Made by a program: the position numbers and the translations under genes. From Xylophilus sp. GW821-FHT01B05 (GTDB lineage: Bacteria > Pseudomonadota > Gammaproteobacteria > Burkholderiales > Burkholderiaceae_C): 64,000 nucleotides of DNA. Numbering within the stretch: position 1 is the first letter of the stretch; each line of letters begins with the position of its first letter. The notes beneath the pieces were generated by a model that saw only the letters and a program-made list of their open reading frames with translations, was not told the origin of the DNA and did no database searches. The stretch lies in assembly GCA_038961845.1 (NCBI GenBank), contig CP152408.1, positions 930,001-994,000 of the forward strand, given 5' to 3'. This document shows, piece after piece, positions 1 to 8,826 of the stretch.

Positions 1-1052
1 CCATTGCCCAGGCGGGCGGCTGGATCGGCTTTGACCGCTTCATGGCCATGGCGCTGTATGCGCCCGGCCTGGGCTACTACGCGCGCAGCAGCCCCAAGTT
101 TGGCGCCATGCCGCAATCGGGCAGCGACTTTGTCACCGCCCCCGAGCTGTCGCCGCTGTTTGGCCGCACGCTGGCGGCGCAGGTGGCCGAGGCGCTGCAG
201 GCCACCGGCACGGACGAGGTCTGGGAGTTTGGCGCCGGCTCCGGCGCGCTGGCCCAGCAACTGCTGGAGGCGCTGGGCGACCGTGTGCGGCGCTACGTCA
301 TCGTCGATGTGTCTGGCAGCCTGCGTGCGCGCCAGCAGGCGCGGCTGGCGGCCTGGGGCGACAAGGTGCAGTGGCTGGCCGAACTGCCCGCGCGCATCGA
401 GGGCGTGGTGGTCGGCAACGAGGTGCTGGACGCCATGCCGGTGCAACTGCTGGCGCGCCACGGCGGCCAGGCGGATGGTGTGTGGCACGAGCGCGGCGTG
501 GTGCTGCAAGACGGCGCCTTTGCCTGGGCCGACCGGCTGACCGATTTGCGCCCGCCGCTGGACATCGAAGGCCCGCAGGACTACCTGACCGAAATCCACC
601 CGCAAGGCCAGGCCTTCGTGCGCACCCTGGCCGACCGGCTGGCGCGCGGTGCGGCCTTTTTGCTGGACTACGGCTTTGGCGAATCCGAGTACTACCACCC
701 GCAGCGCCACATGGGCACGGTGATGTGCCACCGCGGCCATGTCGCCGACAGCGATCCATTGGCCGATGTGGGCGAGAAGGACATCACCGCCCATGTCGAC
801 TTCACCGGCATTGCGCTGGCGGCGCAAGAGGCGGGGCTGGAGGTGCTGGGCTACACCACGCAGGCGCACTTTCTCTACAACTGCGGGTTGGGGCCCTTGC
901 TGGACCAGGCCAGCCCGGTGGAGCGCGCCGCTGCCGCCAAGCTGGTGCTGGAGCACGAAATGGGCGAGCTGTTCAAGGTGATCGCCCTGGGCCGGGGCGA
1001 GGCCTGGGAGCCCATGGGTTTTGCGCAGGGCGACCGCAGCCATCGGCTGTAG
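1..1052 (+). CDS. MidA/NDUFAF7-type class I SAM-dependent methyltransferase (5' truncated)
   Basis: The reading frame is already open at base 3 (residues IAQAGGWIGFDRFM) and runs to a TAG at 1050-1052, so the gene starts upstream of the window. The stretch ALYAPGLGYY near the start and the SAM-binding loop EFGAGSGALAQQLL followed by YVIVDVSGSLRARQ are typical of the COG1565 family, whose mitochondrial member methylates an arginine of a complex I subunit. About 350 codons are visible, so probably only the first 20-40 are missing. It converges on the gamma-glutamyltransferase gene, with a family A repeat between them. The bacterial substrate is not established. Confidence 0.85.
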   Translation, partial: IAQAGGWIGFDRFMAMALYAPGLGYYARSSPKFGAMPQSGSDFVTAPELSPLFGRTLAAQVAEALQATGTDEVWEFGAGSGALAQQLLEALGDRVRRYVIVDVSGSLRARQQARLAAWGDKVQWLAELPARIEGVVVGNEVLDAMPVQLLARHGGQADGVWHERGVVLQDGAFAWADRLTDLRPPLDIEGPQDYLTEIHPQGQAFVRTLADRLARGAAFLLDYGFGESEYYHPQRHMGTVMCHRGHVADSDPLADVGEKDITAHVDFTGIALAAQEAGLEVLGYTTQAHFLYNCGLGPLLDQASPVERAAAAKLVLEHEMGELFKVIALGRGEAWEPMGFAQGDRSHRL

Positions 1053-1063
1053 TCGGGGGTTTT

Positions 1064-1124
1064 TAAGGGAAATAGGCCTCTAGCCCAGGTGTAGCCTGGG
1101 CTAGTAGCTATCTATTTGATAGTT
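1064..1124 (+). repeat. Family A double-hairpin repeat, copy 1
   Basis: Two adjacent stem-loops lie between convergent stops. Arms TAGCCCAGG (1081-1089) and CCTGGGCTA (1095-1103) form the first. AGCTATC (1106-1112) and GATAGTT (1118-1124) form the second, around a TATTT loop. The same layout recurs near 23.3, 32.3 and 55.0 kb. Confidence 0.85.
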
Positions 1125-1126
1125 AA

Positions 1127-2887
1127 TCAATAGCCCAAAGCCAAGCCGGTATTGCGCCGCGGATCATTCGCCCCATAAAACCGGTTGTTCCCCACCGGCT
1201 TGCCCCCCAGCGAGGGCGCGCCGACGATGATGGCGGCCAGGTGGTTGGCCGGCTGCGGGGCGCCCAGCTTGTGGCCCATCTGCTCCAGCAGCTTGCGCGT
1301 GTCGGGCGACAGCGCATAGGGCTCGACATTGGTCAGGTCGGGCAGCCATTGCTGGTGGAAGCGTGGCGCGTCCACCGCCTCTTGCACGTTCATGCCGTAG
1401 TCGATGGCGTTGAGCATGGTCAGCAGCACGGCGGTGATGATGCGGCTGCCGCCCGGCGTGCCCAGCACCATCACCGGCTTGCCGTCTTTGCTGACGATGG
1501 TCGGGCTCATGGACGACAGGGGGCGTTTGCCCGGGGCGATGGCATTGGCCTCGCCCTGCACCAGGCCGTAGATGTTGGGCACGCCGATCTTGGCGGTGAA
1601 GTCGTCCATCTCGTCGTTCAGCAGCACGCCAGTGCCGCCGGCCGTCACGCGCGCGCCAAACCAGTCGTTGAGCGTGTAGGTGACCGACACCGCATTGCCC
1701 CATTTGTCGGCAATCGAGTAGTGCGTGGTGTTGCTGCCCTCATGCGGCGCCACGCCGGGCTTGATGTCTTGCGAGACGCCGGCCTTGGCCGGGTCGATCA
1801 CGGCGCGGATCTTTTCCGCATAGGCCTTGTCCAGCAGGCGGTCGAGCGGGTTCTTCACGAAGTCCGGGTCGCCCAGGTAGCTGTTGCGGTCCACGTAGGC
1901 GTGGCGCATGGCCTCGATCTGGTAGTGCACCGCCTGCGCAGCGCCCCAGCCCAGCTCCTTCAGCGGGTAGCCCTCGAGGATGTTGAGCATCTCGCAGATC
2001 ACCACGCCGCCTGAGCTGGGCGGCGGCGCCGACACCACGCGGTAGCCGCGGTAGTCGCACTCCACCGGCGCCATCTCGCGCGTGCTGTATTCGTCCAGGT
2101 CGGTCTGGGTGATGATGCCCTTGCCGGCGCGGCTGGAGGCGACGATGGCGTGGCCCACGCGGCCTTTGTAGAAGCCGTCCGTGCCCTTCTGGCTGATGGC
2201 CTGCAAGGTCTTGGCCAGGTCCTTTTGCACGATGCGGTCGCCCACGGCGAAGGGCTGGCCCTTGTTCAGGAAGATCGCCGCCGAGGCCGCGTCCTTGCGG
2301 AAGTCCTCGTTGGCGGTGTTGAACATGTCGATGTCGCCCTGCTCCAGCACGAAGCCGCGCTCGGCATAGCGGATGGCCGGCGCCAGCAGCGCGGCGCGCG
2401 ACAGCGTGCCGTATTTCTCGCGTGCGTACTCCATGCCCGACACGGTGCCCGGCACGCCCACGGCCAGGTGGCCGCGCGTGGACAGGCCCTTGACCACATT
2501 GCCGTCTGCGCCCAGGTACATGTCGGCGGTGGCGGCCAGCGGCGCCTTTTCGCGGAAGTCGAGGAAGGTCTTGCGGCCGTCGGCCAGCTGCACCGTCATG
2601 AAGCCGCCGCCGCCCAGGTTGCCGGCCGCCGGGTAGACCACGGCCAGCGCATAGCCCACGGCCACGGCGGCATCGACCGCGTTGCCGCCGCGCTTGAGCA
2701 CATCCACACCCACGCGCGTGGCCAGGTGCTGCGCGCTCACGACCATGCCGTTCTCGGCCGCAACAGGGGCCGCCGATGCAGCGTACGCGGTCGGCGCCTG
2801 CGCCAGGAAGCCCGCTGCGGCCGTGGCCAGCACGGCCATGCGCAGGCCCTGCGGTATCTGATGAGTTGTCCAGCAAAACAGCGCCAT
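1127..2887 (-). CDS. ggt: Gamma-glutamyltransferase (glutathione hydrolase)
   Basis: A periplasmic Ntn hydrolase that cleaves gamma-glutamyl bonds, for example in glutathione. The ATG at 2887 was chosen because TTGAGGAAAAAACC lies just upstream; a longer frame reaches 2932. From that start the protein is 586 residues, begins with a signal peptide (hydrophobic run ending near TAYAA) and contains SNTTHYSIADKWGNAVSVTY. The first Thr of TTHYS, about residue 387, is the known autoprocessing site and catalytic nucleophile of the family. PLSSMSPTIV and LGTPGGSRI are further family motifs. Its stop abuts family A repeat copy 1, which may act as terminator for both converging genes. Confidence 0.95.
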   Translation of the reverse strand: MALFCWTTHQIPQGLRMAVLATAAAGFLAQAPTAYAASAAPVAAENGMVVSAQHLATRVGVDVLKRGGNAVDAAVAVGYALAVVYPAAGNLGGGGFMTVQLADGRKTFLDFREKAPLAATADMYLGADGNVVKGLSTRGHLAVGVPGTVSGMEYAREKYGTLSRAALLAPAIRYAERGFVLEQGDIDMFNTANEDFRKDAASAAIFLNKGQPFAVGDRIVQKDLAKTLQAISQKGTDGFYKGRVGHAIVASSRAGKGIITQTDLDEYSTREMAPVECDYRGYRVVSAPPPSSGGVVICEMLNILEGYPLKELGWGAAQAVHYQIEAMRHAYVDRNSYLGDPDFVKNPLDRLLDKAYAEKIRAVIDPAKAGVSQDIKPGVAPHEGSNTTHYSIADKWGNAVSVTYTLNDWFGARVTAGGTGVLLNDEMDDFTAKIGVPNIYGLVQGEANAIAPGKRPLSSMSPTIVSKDGKPVMVLGTPGGSRIITAVLLTMLNAIDYGMNVQEAVDAPRFHQQWLPDLTNVEPYALSPDTRKLLEQMGHKLGAPQPANHLAAIIVGAPSLGGKPVGNNRFYGANDPRRNTGLALGY

Positions 2888-3004
2888 GGTTTTTTCCTCA
2901 AGAGGGGTTTTGACGAGGCGGAATGATGACATGCAGCGCTTTTTGCATAAGCATCTGCGGAAACAGCGTTTCCCAAAACAAGCGGCGCTTCATACATTGA
3001 GCGC

Positions 3005-3910
3005 ATGTCTGCTGCCCTTGCTCCCCCGCCTTTCGCTGCCGCCAGCGCGGCCCCGCAGGATTTCGCCGTGCGGCCCTTGTCCGACGCGCTGGGCGCCGAG
3101 GTGCTGGGGCTGGACCTGTCGCGGCCGGTGTCGGATGAGGACTTTCGCCGCCTGCACCGCGCCCACCTGGACCACCATGTGCTGGTGTTCCGCGAGCAGC
3201 GCATCACGCCGGCCGAGCAGGTGGCCTTCAGCCGCCGCTTCGGGCCGCTGCAGATCCATGTGCTCAAGGGCTTCCAGCTTGCAGGCCATCCAGAGATATT
3301 GATCGTCTCCAACATCAAGGACGACGCCGGCCAGCCAATTGGCCTGGGCGACGCCGGCCACTATTGGCACTCGGACCTGTCGTACAAGGACAAGCCCAGC
3401 CTGGGCTCGCTGCTGCACGCGCAAGAGCTGCCGGCCGAAGGCGGCGACACGCTGTTCGCCAACCAGCACAGCGCCTATGACGCGCTGCCCGCAGCGCTCA
3501 AAACCGCCATCGCGCCCCTGCGTGCCGAGCACAGCTACCTGGCCAAGTACGAGGAACTGCGCGCGCGCAGCCCGTGGCGGCCCAAGCTCACGCAGCAGCA
3601 GATCGATGAAGTGGCGCCCGCCGTGCATCCCGTGGTGCGCACGCACCCGGAGACCGGCCGCAAGGCGCTGTTCGTCAGCGAGCATTTCACCACCCGCATC
3701 GTCGGCATCCCCGAGGACGAGAGTCGTGCGCTGCTCGATGAGCTGTTTGCGCTCAGCGTGCAGCCCGAGCACGTCTACCGCCATGTCTGGCAGCCGCATG
3801 ACATGGTGTTCTGGGACAACCGCTCGGTGATGCACCTGGCCGCCGGCACGCCCGACCATCTGCGCCGCAAGCTCTACCGCACGACGGTTGAAGGTAGCGG
3901 CACTTCGTAA
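3005..3910 (+). CDS. TauD/TfdA-family Fe(II)/2-oxoglutarate dioxygenase
   Basis: A 301-residue cupin-fold oxygenase. The HxD of the iron-binding facial triad is visible in HYWHSDLSY, and the distal His lies in DNRSVMHLAAG, followed by the 2-oxoglutarate-binding Arg in RRKLYRTTVEG. Such enzymes hydroxylate taurine, alkylsulfonates, alkyl sulfates or 2,4-D-type ethers; the substrate cannot be read from sequence. It precedes a TauABC-type importer on the same strand, separated by a repeat-filled 146-bp gap. Uptake and oxidative cleavage of an organosulfur or related compound is therefore a reasonable inference. Confidence 0.88.
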   Translation: MSAALAPPPFAAASAAPQDFAVRPLSDALGAEVLGLDLSRPVSDEDFRRLHRAHLDHHVLVFREQRITPAEQVAFSRRFGPLQIHVLKGFQLAGHPEILIVSNIKDDAGQPIGLGDAGHYWHSDLSYKDKPSLGSLLHAQELPAEGGDTLFANQHSAYDALPAALKTAIAPLRAEHSYLAKYEELRARSPWRPKLTQQQIDEVAPAVHPVVRTHPETGRKALFVSEHFTTRIVGIPEDESRALLDELFALSVQPEHVYRHVWQPHDMVFWDNRSVMHLAAGTPDHLRRKLYRTTVEGSGTS

Positions 3911-4035
3911 CACCCCCAGGCTTCGCGCACTGCGTGTCGCTATCGCCTTCCCCCTTGCAGGAGCCTGTCCTGAGCCTGTCGAAGGGGGCAACACCTGCGG
4001 CCTGGCGAAGCCAGTTCCGCGGTGTTCTTGAAAAA
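3909..4035 (+). repeat. Family B ~130-bp repeat, copy 1
   Basis: Starts with ACACCCCCAGGCTTCG directly at the stop codon of the dioxygenase and continues through CCCCCTTGCAG, then GGGGCA, CCTGCGGCC and GTTCCGCGG. The same order of blocks is found at 35.2 kb, 39.1 kb (inverted) and 60.6 kb. This copy is interrupted by a 24-bp insertion. Confidence 0.85.
3961..3984. repeat. 24-bp REP-like insertion nested in family B copy 1
   Basis: The internal direct repeat GAGCCTGTC / GAGCCTGTC splits the CTTGCAG-GGGGCA junction that is continuous in copy 2. The AGCCTGTCGAAG core is a repeat seen widely in proteobacterial genomes (general knowledge, not checked here). Confidence 0.7.
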
Positions 4036-4056
4036 GAAACAACCTGGAGTCCTTGC

Positions 4057-5067
4057 ATGAATCGCTTCACTCGCCGCGCCGCTGCGCTCGTCACTGGTCT
4101 GGGCCTTCTCGCCAGCAGCCTTGCTGCGCATGCAGAGGGCCAGTTGCGCATTGCCGAGCAGTTCGGCATCGTCTACCTGCTGCTCAACGTGGCGCAGGAC
4201 CAGAAGCTGATCGAGAAGCATGGCAAGGCCGCGGGCGTGGACATCAAGGTCGAATTTTTGAAGCTCTCGGGCGGCTCCGCCGTCAACGATGCGCTGCTGT
4301 CGGGCAATGTCGAGATCGCCGGCGCCGGTGTCGGGCCGCTGTTCACGCTGTGGGACCGCACCAAGGGCCGGCAGAACGTCAAGGGCGTGGCCTCGCTCGG
4401 CAACTTCCCCTACTACCTGGTCAGCAACAACCCGAGCGTGAAGACGATTGCCGACTTCACCGACAAGGACCGCATCGCGGTGCCGGCGGTGGGCGTGTCG
4501 GTGCAGTCGCGCGTGCTGCAGTTCGCCTCGGCCAAGCTCTGGGGCGACAAGGAGTACGCCAAGCTCGACAAGATCAGCGTGGCACTGCCGCACCCTGATG
4601 CGGCAGCGGCCATCATCAAGGGCGGCACCGAGATCAGCGGCCACTTTGGCAACCCGCCGTTCCAGGAGCAGGAGCTGGCCGGCAACCCCAACGCCAGGAT
4701 CGTGCTCAATTCCTATGACGTGATGGGCGGCCCGGCCTCGGCCACGGTGCTTTACGCCACGGAGAAGTTCCGCGCCGAGAACCCCAAGACCTACAAGGCC
4801 TTCGTCGACGCGCTGGATGAGTCGGCCAAGTTCATCGCCGCCAACCCAGAGAAGGCGGCCGACATCTACCTGAAGGTGAGCGGCGCCAAGACGGACCGCG
4901 AGCTGCTGCTGAAGATCATCAAGAACCCCGAAGTGCAGTTCAAGGTCGAGCCGCAGAACACGCTGGCCCTGGGCCAGTTCATGCACCGCGTGGGCGCCAT
5001 CAAGAACGAGCCCAAGTCGGTCAAGGACTACTTCTTCGACGACGCGCATGTGGCGTCGGGCAACTGA
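4057..5067 (+). CDS. NitT/TauT-family ABC transporter substrate-binding protein (paralogue 1)
   Basis: A 336-residue periplasmic binding protein with a classical signal peptide (MNRFTRRAAALVTGLGLLA, cleavage after AAHA). It belongs to the nitrate/sulfonate/taurine class: the DALLSGNVEIAGAGVGPLF stretch and FTDKDRIAVPAVGV match the SsuA/TauA-like fold. The start has TGGAG eight bases upstream. It is followed by a closely similar protein at 5093, and both end in a KDYFF motif. The pair shares one ATPase and one permease, so the two may widen ligand range or affinity. Confidence 0.9.
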   Translation: MNRFTRRAAALVTGLGLLASSLAAHAEGQLRIAEQFGIVYLLLNVAQDQKLIEKHGKAAGVDIKVEFLKLSGGSAVNDALLSGNVEIAGAGVGPLFTLWDRTKGRQNVKGVASLGNFPYYLVSNNPSVKTIADFTDKDRIAVPAVGVSVQSRVLQFASAKLWGDKEYAKLDKISVALPHPDAAAAIIKGGTEISGHFGNPPFQEQELAGNPNARIVLNSYDVMGGPASATVLYATEKFRAENPKTYKAFVDALDESAKFIAANPEKAADIYLKVSGAKTDRELLLKIIKNPEVQFKVEPQNTLALGQFMHRVGAIKNEPKSVKDYFFDDAHVASGN

Positions 5068-5092
5068 TCCCCTCCATCTGACGGTATCCACC

Positions 5093-6115
5093 ATGACACC
5101 TTTGTTTTCCCGCTTCCTGCGCGCAGCCGGCTCGGCACTGGCCGTGGCCAGCCTCATGGCCACGGCTGGCACCGCGCATGCTGAAGGCCGCATCAGCATC
5201 GCCCAGCAGTTTGGTATTGCCTACCTGATCCTCGACGTGGTGCGCGACCAGCAACTGATAGAGAAGCACGGCAAGCAGGCCGGCGTGGATATCAAGGTCG
5301 AGTGGAACAGCATATCGGGCGCCACCGCCATGAACGAGGCGCTGCTGGCCAACTCGCTGGACGTGGTGTCGGCCGGCGTGCCGCCGATGCTCACGCTGTG
5401 GGACCGCACCAAGGGAAAGCAGAACGTGAAGGCGGTGGCAGCGCTGGGCTCGCTGCCCAACTACCTGCTCAGCAACAACCCGGCGGTAAAGACGCTGAAA
5501 GACTTCAGCGACAAGGACCGCATCGCGGTGCCGGCGGCGGGCACCGGCTTTCAGTCGCGCACGCTGCAGATCGAGACCGCGCGCGTGTTTGGCAAGGACG
5601 ACTTCAAGCGCTTTGACCGGCTCTCGGTCAGCCTGCCGCATCCGGAGGCAACGGCCGCGCTGATCGCGGGGGGCTCGGAGATCAACGCGCATTTCTCCAG
5701 CGCGCCCTTCTATTACCAGGCGCTGGATGCCAACAAGAACGTGCACAAGGTGCTCAGTTCCTACGACATCCTGGGTGGCCCGGCGACCTTCAACGTGCTC
5801 TACACCACGCAGAAATTTCACGACGAGAACCCCAAGACCTACAAGGCCTTCTACGCCGCGCTGACCGAGGCCGCGCAGTGGATTCGCGCCAACAAGACGC
5901 AGGCGGCAGAGACCTTCATCCGCGTGCAGAAGTCCAAGCTGCCGCTGGATTTTGTGCGCCGCATTGTCGAAGACCCGGAGAACGATTTCACCGTGTCGCC
6001 GCAGAAGAGCTTTGTCTATGCCGAAGAGCTGTCCAAGCTTGGCGTGCTGAAGAACAGCGCCGCTTCCTGGAAGGACTATTTCTTCGAGGAAGCCTGGGCC
6101 CAGCCCGGGAGCTGA
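5093..6115 (+). CDS. NitT/TauT-family ABC transporter substrate-binding protein (paralogue 2)
   Basis: A 340-residue paralogue of the preceding gene. Shared blocks include LIEKHGKQAGVDIKVE, TLWDRTKGKQNVK, DKDRIAVPA, LPHPEA, SYDILGGPA and ENPKTYKAF. The signal peptide ends near GTAHA. The gap to the previous stop is only 25 bp, and the ATPase follows after 4 bp, so these are co-transcribed. Binding-pocket stretches differ between the two (GNPPFQEQ versus SSAPFYYQ), suggesting a tandem duplication with divergence in ligand preference. Confidence 0.9.
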   Translation: MTPLFSRFLRAAGSALAVASLMATAGTAHAEGRISIAQQFGIAYLILDVVRDQQLIEKHGKQAGVDIKVEWNSISGATAMNEALLANSLDVVSAGVPPMLTLWDRTKGKQNVKAVAALGSLPNYLLSNNPAVKTLKDFSDKDRIAVPAAGTGFQSRTLQIETARVFGKDDFKRFDRLSVSLPHPEATAALIAGGSEINAHFSSAPFYYQALDANKNVHKVLSSYDILGGPATFNVLYTTQKFHDENPKTYKAFYAALTEAAQWIRANKTQAAETFIRVQKSKLPLDFVRRIVEDPENDFTVSPQKSFVYAEELSKLGVLKNSAASWKDYFFEEAWAQPGS

Positions 6116-6119
6116 GCGC

Positions 6120-6992
6120 GTGGCTACCAATGCCTTGCTGCAGGTCGATGGCGTCAGCATCGACTACCGCACGCCGCAGCGCGTGGTGCGCGCCACGCAC
6201 CGCGTGTCTTTCGACGTGCATGAGGCGGATCGCTTTGTGTTGCTGGGGGCCTCGGGCTGCGGCAAGTCGACGCTGCTGAAGTCCATTGCCGGTTTCATCG
6301 CGCCAACCGAAGGGCAGATCCGCCTGGCCGGCCGCAGCGTGACCCGGCCGGGGCCGGACCGGGTCGTGGTGTTCCAGGAGTTTGACCAACTGCCGCCCTG
6401 GAAGACGGTGCGCGAGAACGTGATGTTCCCGCTGCTGGCCTCGCGCAGCTGCAGCCGGCGCGAGGCGGCCGAGCGCGCGGCGCTCTATCTGGACAAGGTC
6501 GGCCTGTCGAAGTTTGCCGACGTGCACCCGCATCAGCTCTCAGGCGGCATGAAGCAGCGCGTGGCGATTGCGCGCGCGCTGGCCATGCAGCCGCAGGTGC
6601 TGCTGATGGACGAGCCCTTTGCCGCGCTGGATGCGCTCACGCGCCGCCGCATGCAGGAAGAGCTGCTGGCACTGTGGGACGAGTTCCGCTTCACGCTGAT
6701 CTTTGTCACCCATTCCATTGAAGAAGCGCTGGTGGTGGGCAACCGCATCGCCATCCTGTCGCCGCACCCGGGCCGCCTGCGGGCCGAGCTCAACAGCCAC
6801 CAGTTCGATTTGCAAAGCCTGGGCGGCGTGGAGTTCCAGGCCACCGCGCAGCGCATTCACCGCCTGCTGTTTGATGAGCCGGGCGCGGTAGTGCCGGGCT
6901 CGGTCGAGGCCGATCTGCGCGCCGGTGGCCGACTCACCGGGCCGGCCGTCATCCGTCCATCCGGCTCGCCCCCTTTTCAGATCGCCGTATGA
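6120..6992 (+). CDS. ABC transporter ATP-binding protein, SsuB/TauB type
   Basis: A 290-residue ATPase starting at GTG 6120. Walker A is GASGCGKST, the Q-loop VVFQEFDQL, the signature [14 protein letters not shown], Walker B VLLMDEPFAALD, and the switch His VTHSIEEA. It energises the importer formed with the two upstream binding proteins and the downstream permease, whose ATG overlaps its stop by 4 bp. The C-terminal ~60 residues beyond the fold are longer than in a minimal SsuB. Confidence 0.92.
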   Translation: MATNALLQVDGVSIDYRTPQRVVRATHRVSFDVHEADRFVLLGASGCGKSTLLKSIAGFIAPTEGQIRLAGRSVTRPGPDRVVVFQEFDQLPPWKTVRENVMFPLLASRSCSRREAAERAALYLDKVGLSKFADVHPHQLSGGMKQRVAIARALAMQPQVLLMDEPFAALDALTRRRMQEELLALWDEFRFTLIFVTHSIEEALVVGNRIAILSPHPGRLRAELNSHQFDLQSLGGVEFQATAQRIHRLLFDEPGAVVPGSVEADLRAGGRLTGPAVIRPSGSPPFQIAV

Positions 6993-7882
6993 CTGCACCT
7001 GTTTCCACCCTGGCCCCGGCCCGCGTACCGCCGGTGCGGCCTGAAGTCGAACACGCGCTGCCACCGCTGGTGGGCGTGGCGCCAACGCAGCCACTGCCGT
7101 TGGGCGCGCGCATCTGGCAACAGGCCTGGCTGCGGCGGCTGGTGATCTTGGCGGTGCTGGCCGTGTTGTGGGAGCTGCTTGCACGCTGGCAGGACAACGA
7201 CCTGCTGCTGCCCACCTTCCTGCAGACCGCGCGGGCGCTGGTGGAGGGCCTGGCCTCAGGCGAGCTGATCGACAAGACCGCCATTTCGCTCTCGGTGCTG
7301 CTCAAGGGCTATCTCGCGGGGATCTTCGGCGCCTTTGTGCTGACCACGCTGGCGGTGTCCACCCAATTGGGGCGCGACCTGCTGTCGACCCTGACGGCCA
7401 TGTTCAACCCGTTGCCGGCCATTGCGCTGCTGCCGCTGGCGCTGCTGTGGTTTGGCCTGGGGCAGGGCAGCCTGGTGTTCGTGCTGGTGCATTCGGTGCT
7501 GTGGCCGCTGGCGCTGGCGACCTATGCCGGCTTTCAGTCGGTGCCCGAGCCGCTGCGCATGGCCGGGCGCAACTACGGGCTCACCGGCATCCGCTACGTG
7601 CTGCAAATCCTGGTGCCGGCCGCGCTGCCGGCGATCCTGTCGGGGCTGAAGATTGGCTGGGCCTTTGCCTGGCGCACCCTGATCGCGGCCGAGCTGGTGT
7701 TTGGCGCCTCGTCCGGCAAGGGCGGGCTGGGCTGGTACATCTTCCAGAACCGCAATGAGCTGTACACCGACAAGGTGTTTGCCGGCCTGGTGATGGTGAT
7801 CCTGATCGGGCTGCTGGTGGAAGGCCTGGGCTTTCGCACGCTGGAGCGGCTGACGGTGCAGCGCTGGGGGCAGCAGCGCTAG
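6989..7882 (+). CDS. ABC transporter permease, SsuC/TauC type
   Basis: A 297-residue inner-membrane protein of the BPD_transp_1 family. It has a ~45-residue cytoplasmic, proline-rich N-terminus and then about six hydrophobic segments. The EAA-like loop (VPEPLRMAGRNYGLTGIRY, then ILVPAALPAILSGLKIG) contacts the ATPase. It is last in the TauD-SBP-SBP-ATPase-permease run and stops 2 bp before the convergent nucleotidyltransferase stop. Confidence 0.92.
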   Translation: MTAPVSTLAPARVPPVRPEVEHALPPLVGVAPTQPLPLGARIWQQAWLRRLVILAVLAVLWELLARWQDNDLLLPTFLQTARALVEGLASGELIDKTAISLSVLLKGYLAGIFGAFVLTTLAVSTQLGRDLLSTLTAMFNPLPAIALLPLALLWFGLGQGSLVFVLVHSVLWPLALATYAGFQSVPEPLRMAGRNYGLTGIRYVLQILVPAALPAILSGLKIGWAFAWRTLIAAELVFGASSGKGGLGWYIFQNRNELYTDKVFAGLVMVILIGLLVEGLGFRTLERLTVQRWGQQR

Positions 7883-7884
7883 GC

Positions 7885-8826
7885 CTACGCGCTCGCCCGC
7901 AGCAGGCCTTCGTCGAGCAGCTTTTGCACGATGGAAGCCTGACGCTCATCGCGCCGGCGCTTGCCTGGCGGCCGGTCCTGTAGTCCAGACATCCAGCGCT
8001 TGAAGTCGACGAAGACTTGCGGGTCTACCGTGCGCACAAGCGCCATGCGGCCCGTCGTGGAAATGACGGGCTGCTCGAAGCGCGGGGCGCTCAGGAATTG
8101 CTCGGCGCGCCGAGCCTGGACCGGCCAGAGGTCCTCTTCGTCGTCTGTGAAGCGGAAGGGGTGTTGGTCACCCTCCGCGGTCTCCCGGCGCAGGAAGTCG
8201 ACCTGGAAGCCCTTGGCGTCGATGGCGGTCTCCAACTGGTCGTCCATGCGGCGGAACGTTGGCTCGACCTCCTGCAGCACGCTGAGCACCGAGCGATGCA
8301 GGCGCTGCATGGTGGCCAGGAATTGCACGCGCTTGCGGGCGTCCCAGAGCAGGTCTACGTCTTGTGTCGCAAGCGCACCCTGCACGATTCGCACGGATGC
8401 TGCGGTCTCGTAGACGTACAGCGCATGCGTGCCTACCACGGTGAAGTGTTGGCCCAGGTCCGCATCTTCGAGCGCATTGAGCACGGAGACGACGATGTTT
8501 GGTGCGCGACCGACTTTCAGCGCCTTGTTCAGCCGAGTGGCTTCGATCAGCGCTTCATCAAGCGACTTGCGGCGCTCTTCGGTGCTGCGTTTATTGCGTG
8601 TGAAGGCGTCGAGGGTGGCTTCCGTATCCGGCGTGCGCCGGCCCAGGCGCTGCTGCTGGTTGTTCGGCGCTGTCTTCACCAGATACTCGTAGGCGCCTTC
8701 TTTCTTGAAGTACATCCCGCCAGCGTACGGGCGTGCAGCCATGACCGCCTTGCGCCATTCCGTGAAGATGGTGAAAGAGTCGATGGCCTGGCGCGCAGCG
8801 TTGTCAGGGAGAGGGATGTAGTCCAT
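7885..8826 (-). CDS. GSU2403-family nucleotidyltransferase-fold protein
   Basis: A 313-residue soluble protein resembling the GSU2403/NTP_transf_8 group. VVGTHALYVYE followed by ATQDVDLLWDARKR corresponds to the nucleotidyltransferase-fold G..AL..(x)..DxD pattern, and DAKGFQVDFLRR gives a third acidic position. The N-terminal ~100 residues are helical and charged (NKRSTEERRKSLDEALIEAT). No partner antitoxin or cognate HTH gene is adjacent. It is less GC-rich than its neighbours, and its AT-rich promoter carries an inverted repeat, so it looks like an acquired single-gene cassette. Related folds occur in AbiEii/MNT toxins; toxicity here is speculation. Confidence 0.7.
   Translation of the reverse strand: MDYIPLPDNAARQAIDSFTIFTEWRKAVMAARPYAGGMYFKKEGAYEYLVKTAPNNQQQRLGRRTPDTEATLDAFTRNKRSTEERRKSLDEALIEATRLNKALKVGRAPNIVVSVLNALEDADLGQHFTVVGTHALYVYETAASVRIVQGALATQDVDLLWDARKRVQFLATMQRLHRSVLSVLQEVEPTFRRMDDQLETAIDAKGFQVDFLRRETAEGDQHPFRFTDDEEDLWPVQARRAEQFLSAPRFEQPVISTTGRMALVRTVDPQVFVDFKRWMSGLQDRPPGKRRRDERQASIVQKLLDEGLLRASA

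Noticed and set aside
7885..8826. Type II toxin-antitoxin pair
   Set aside because: No second small gene is adjacent on either side; only the nucleotidyltransferase-like gene is present.
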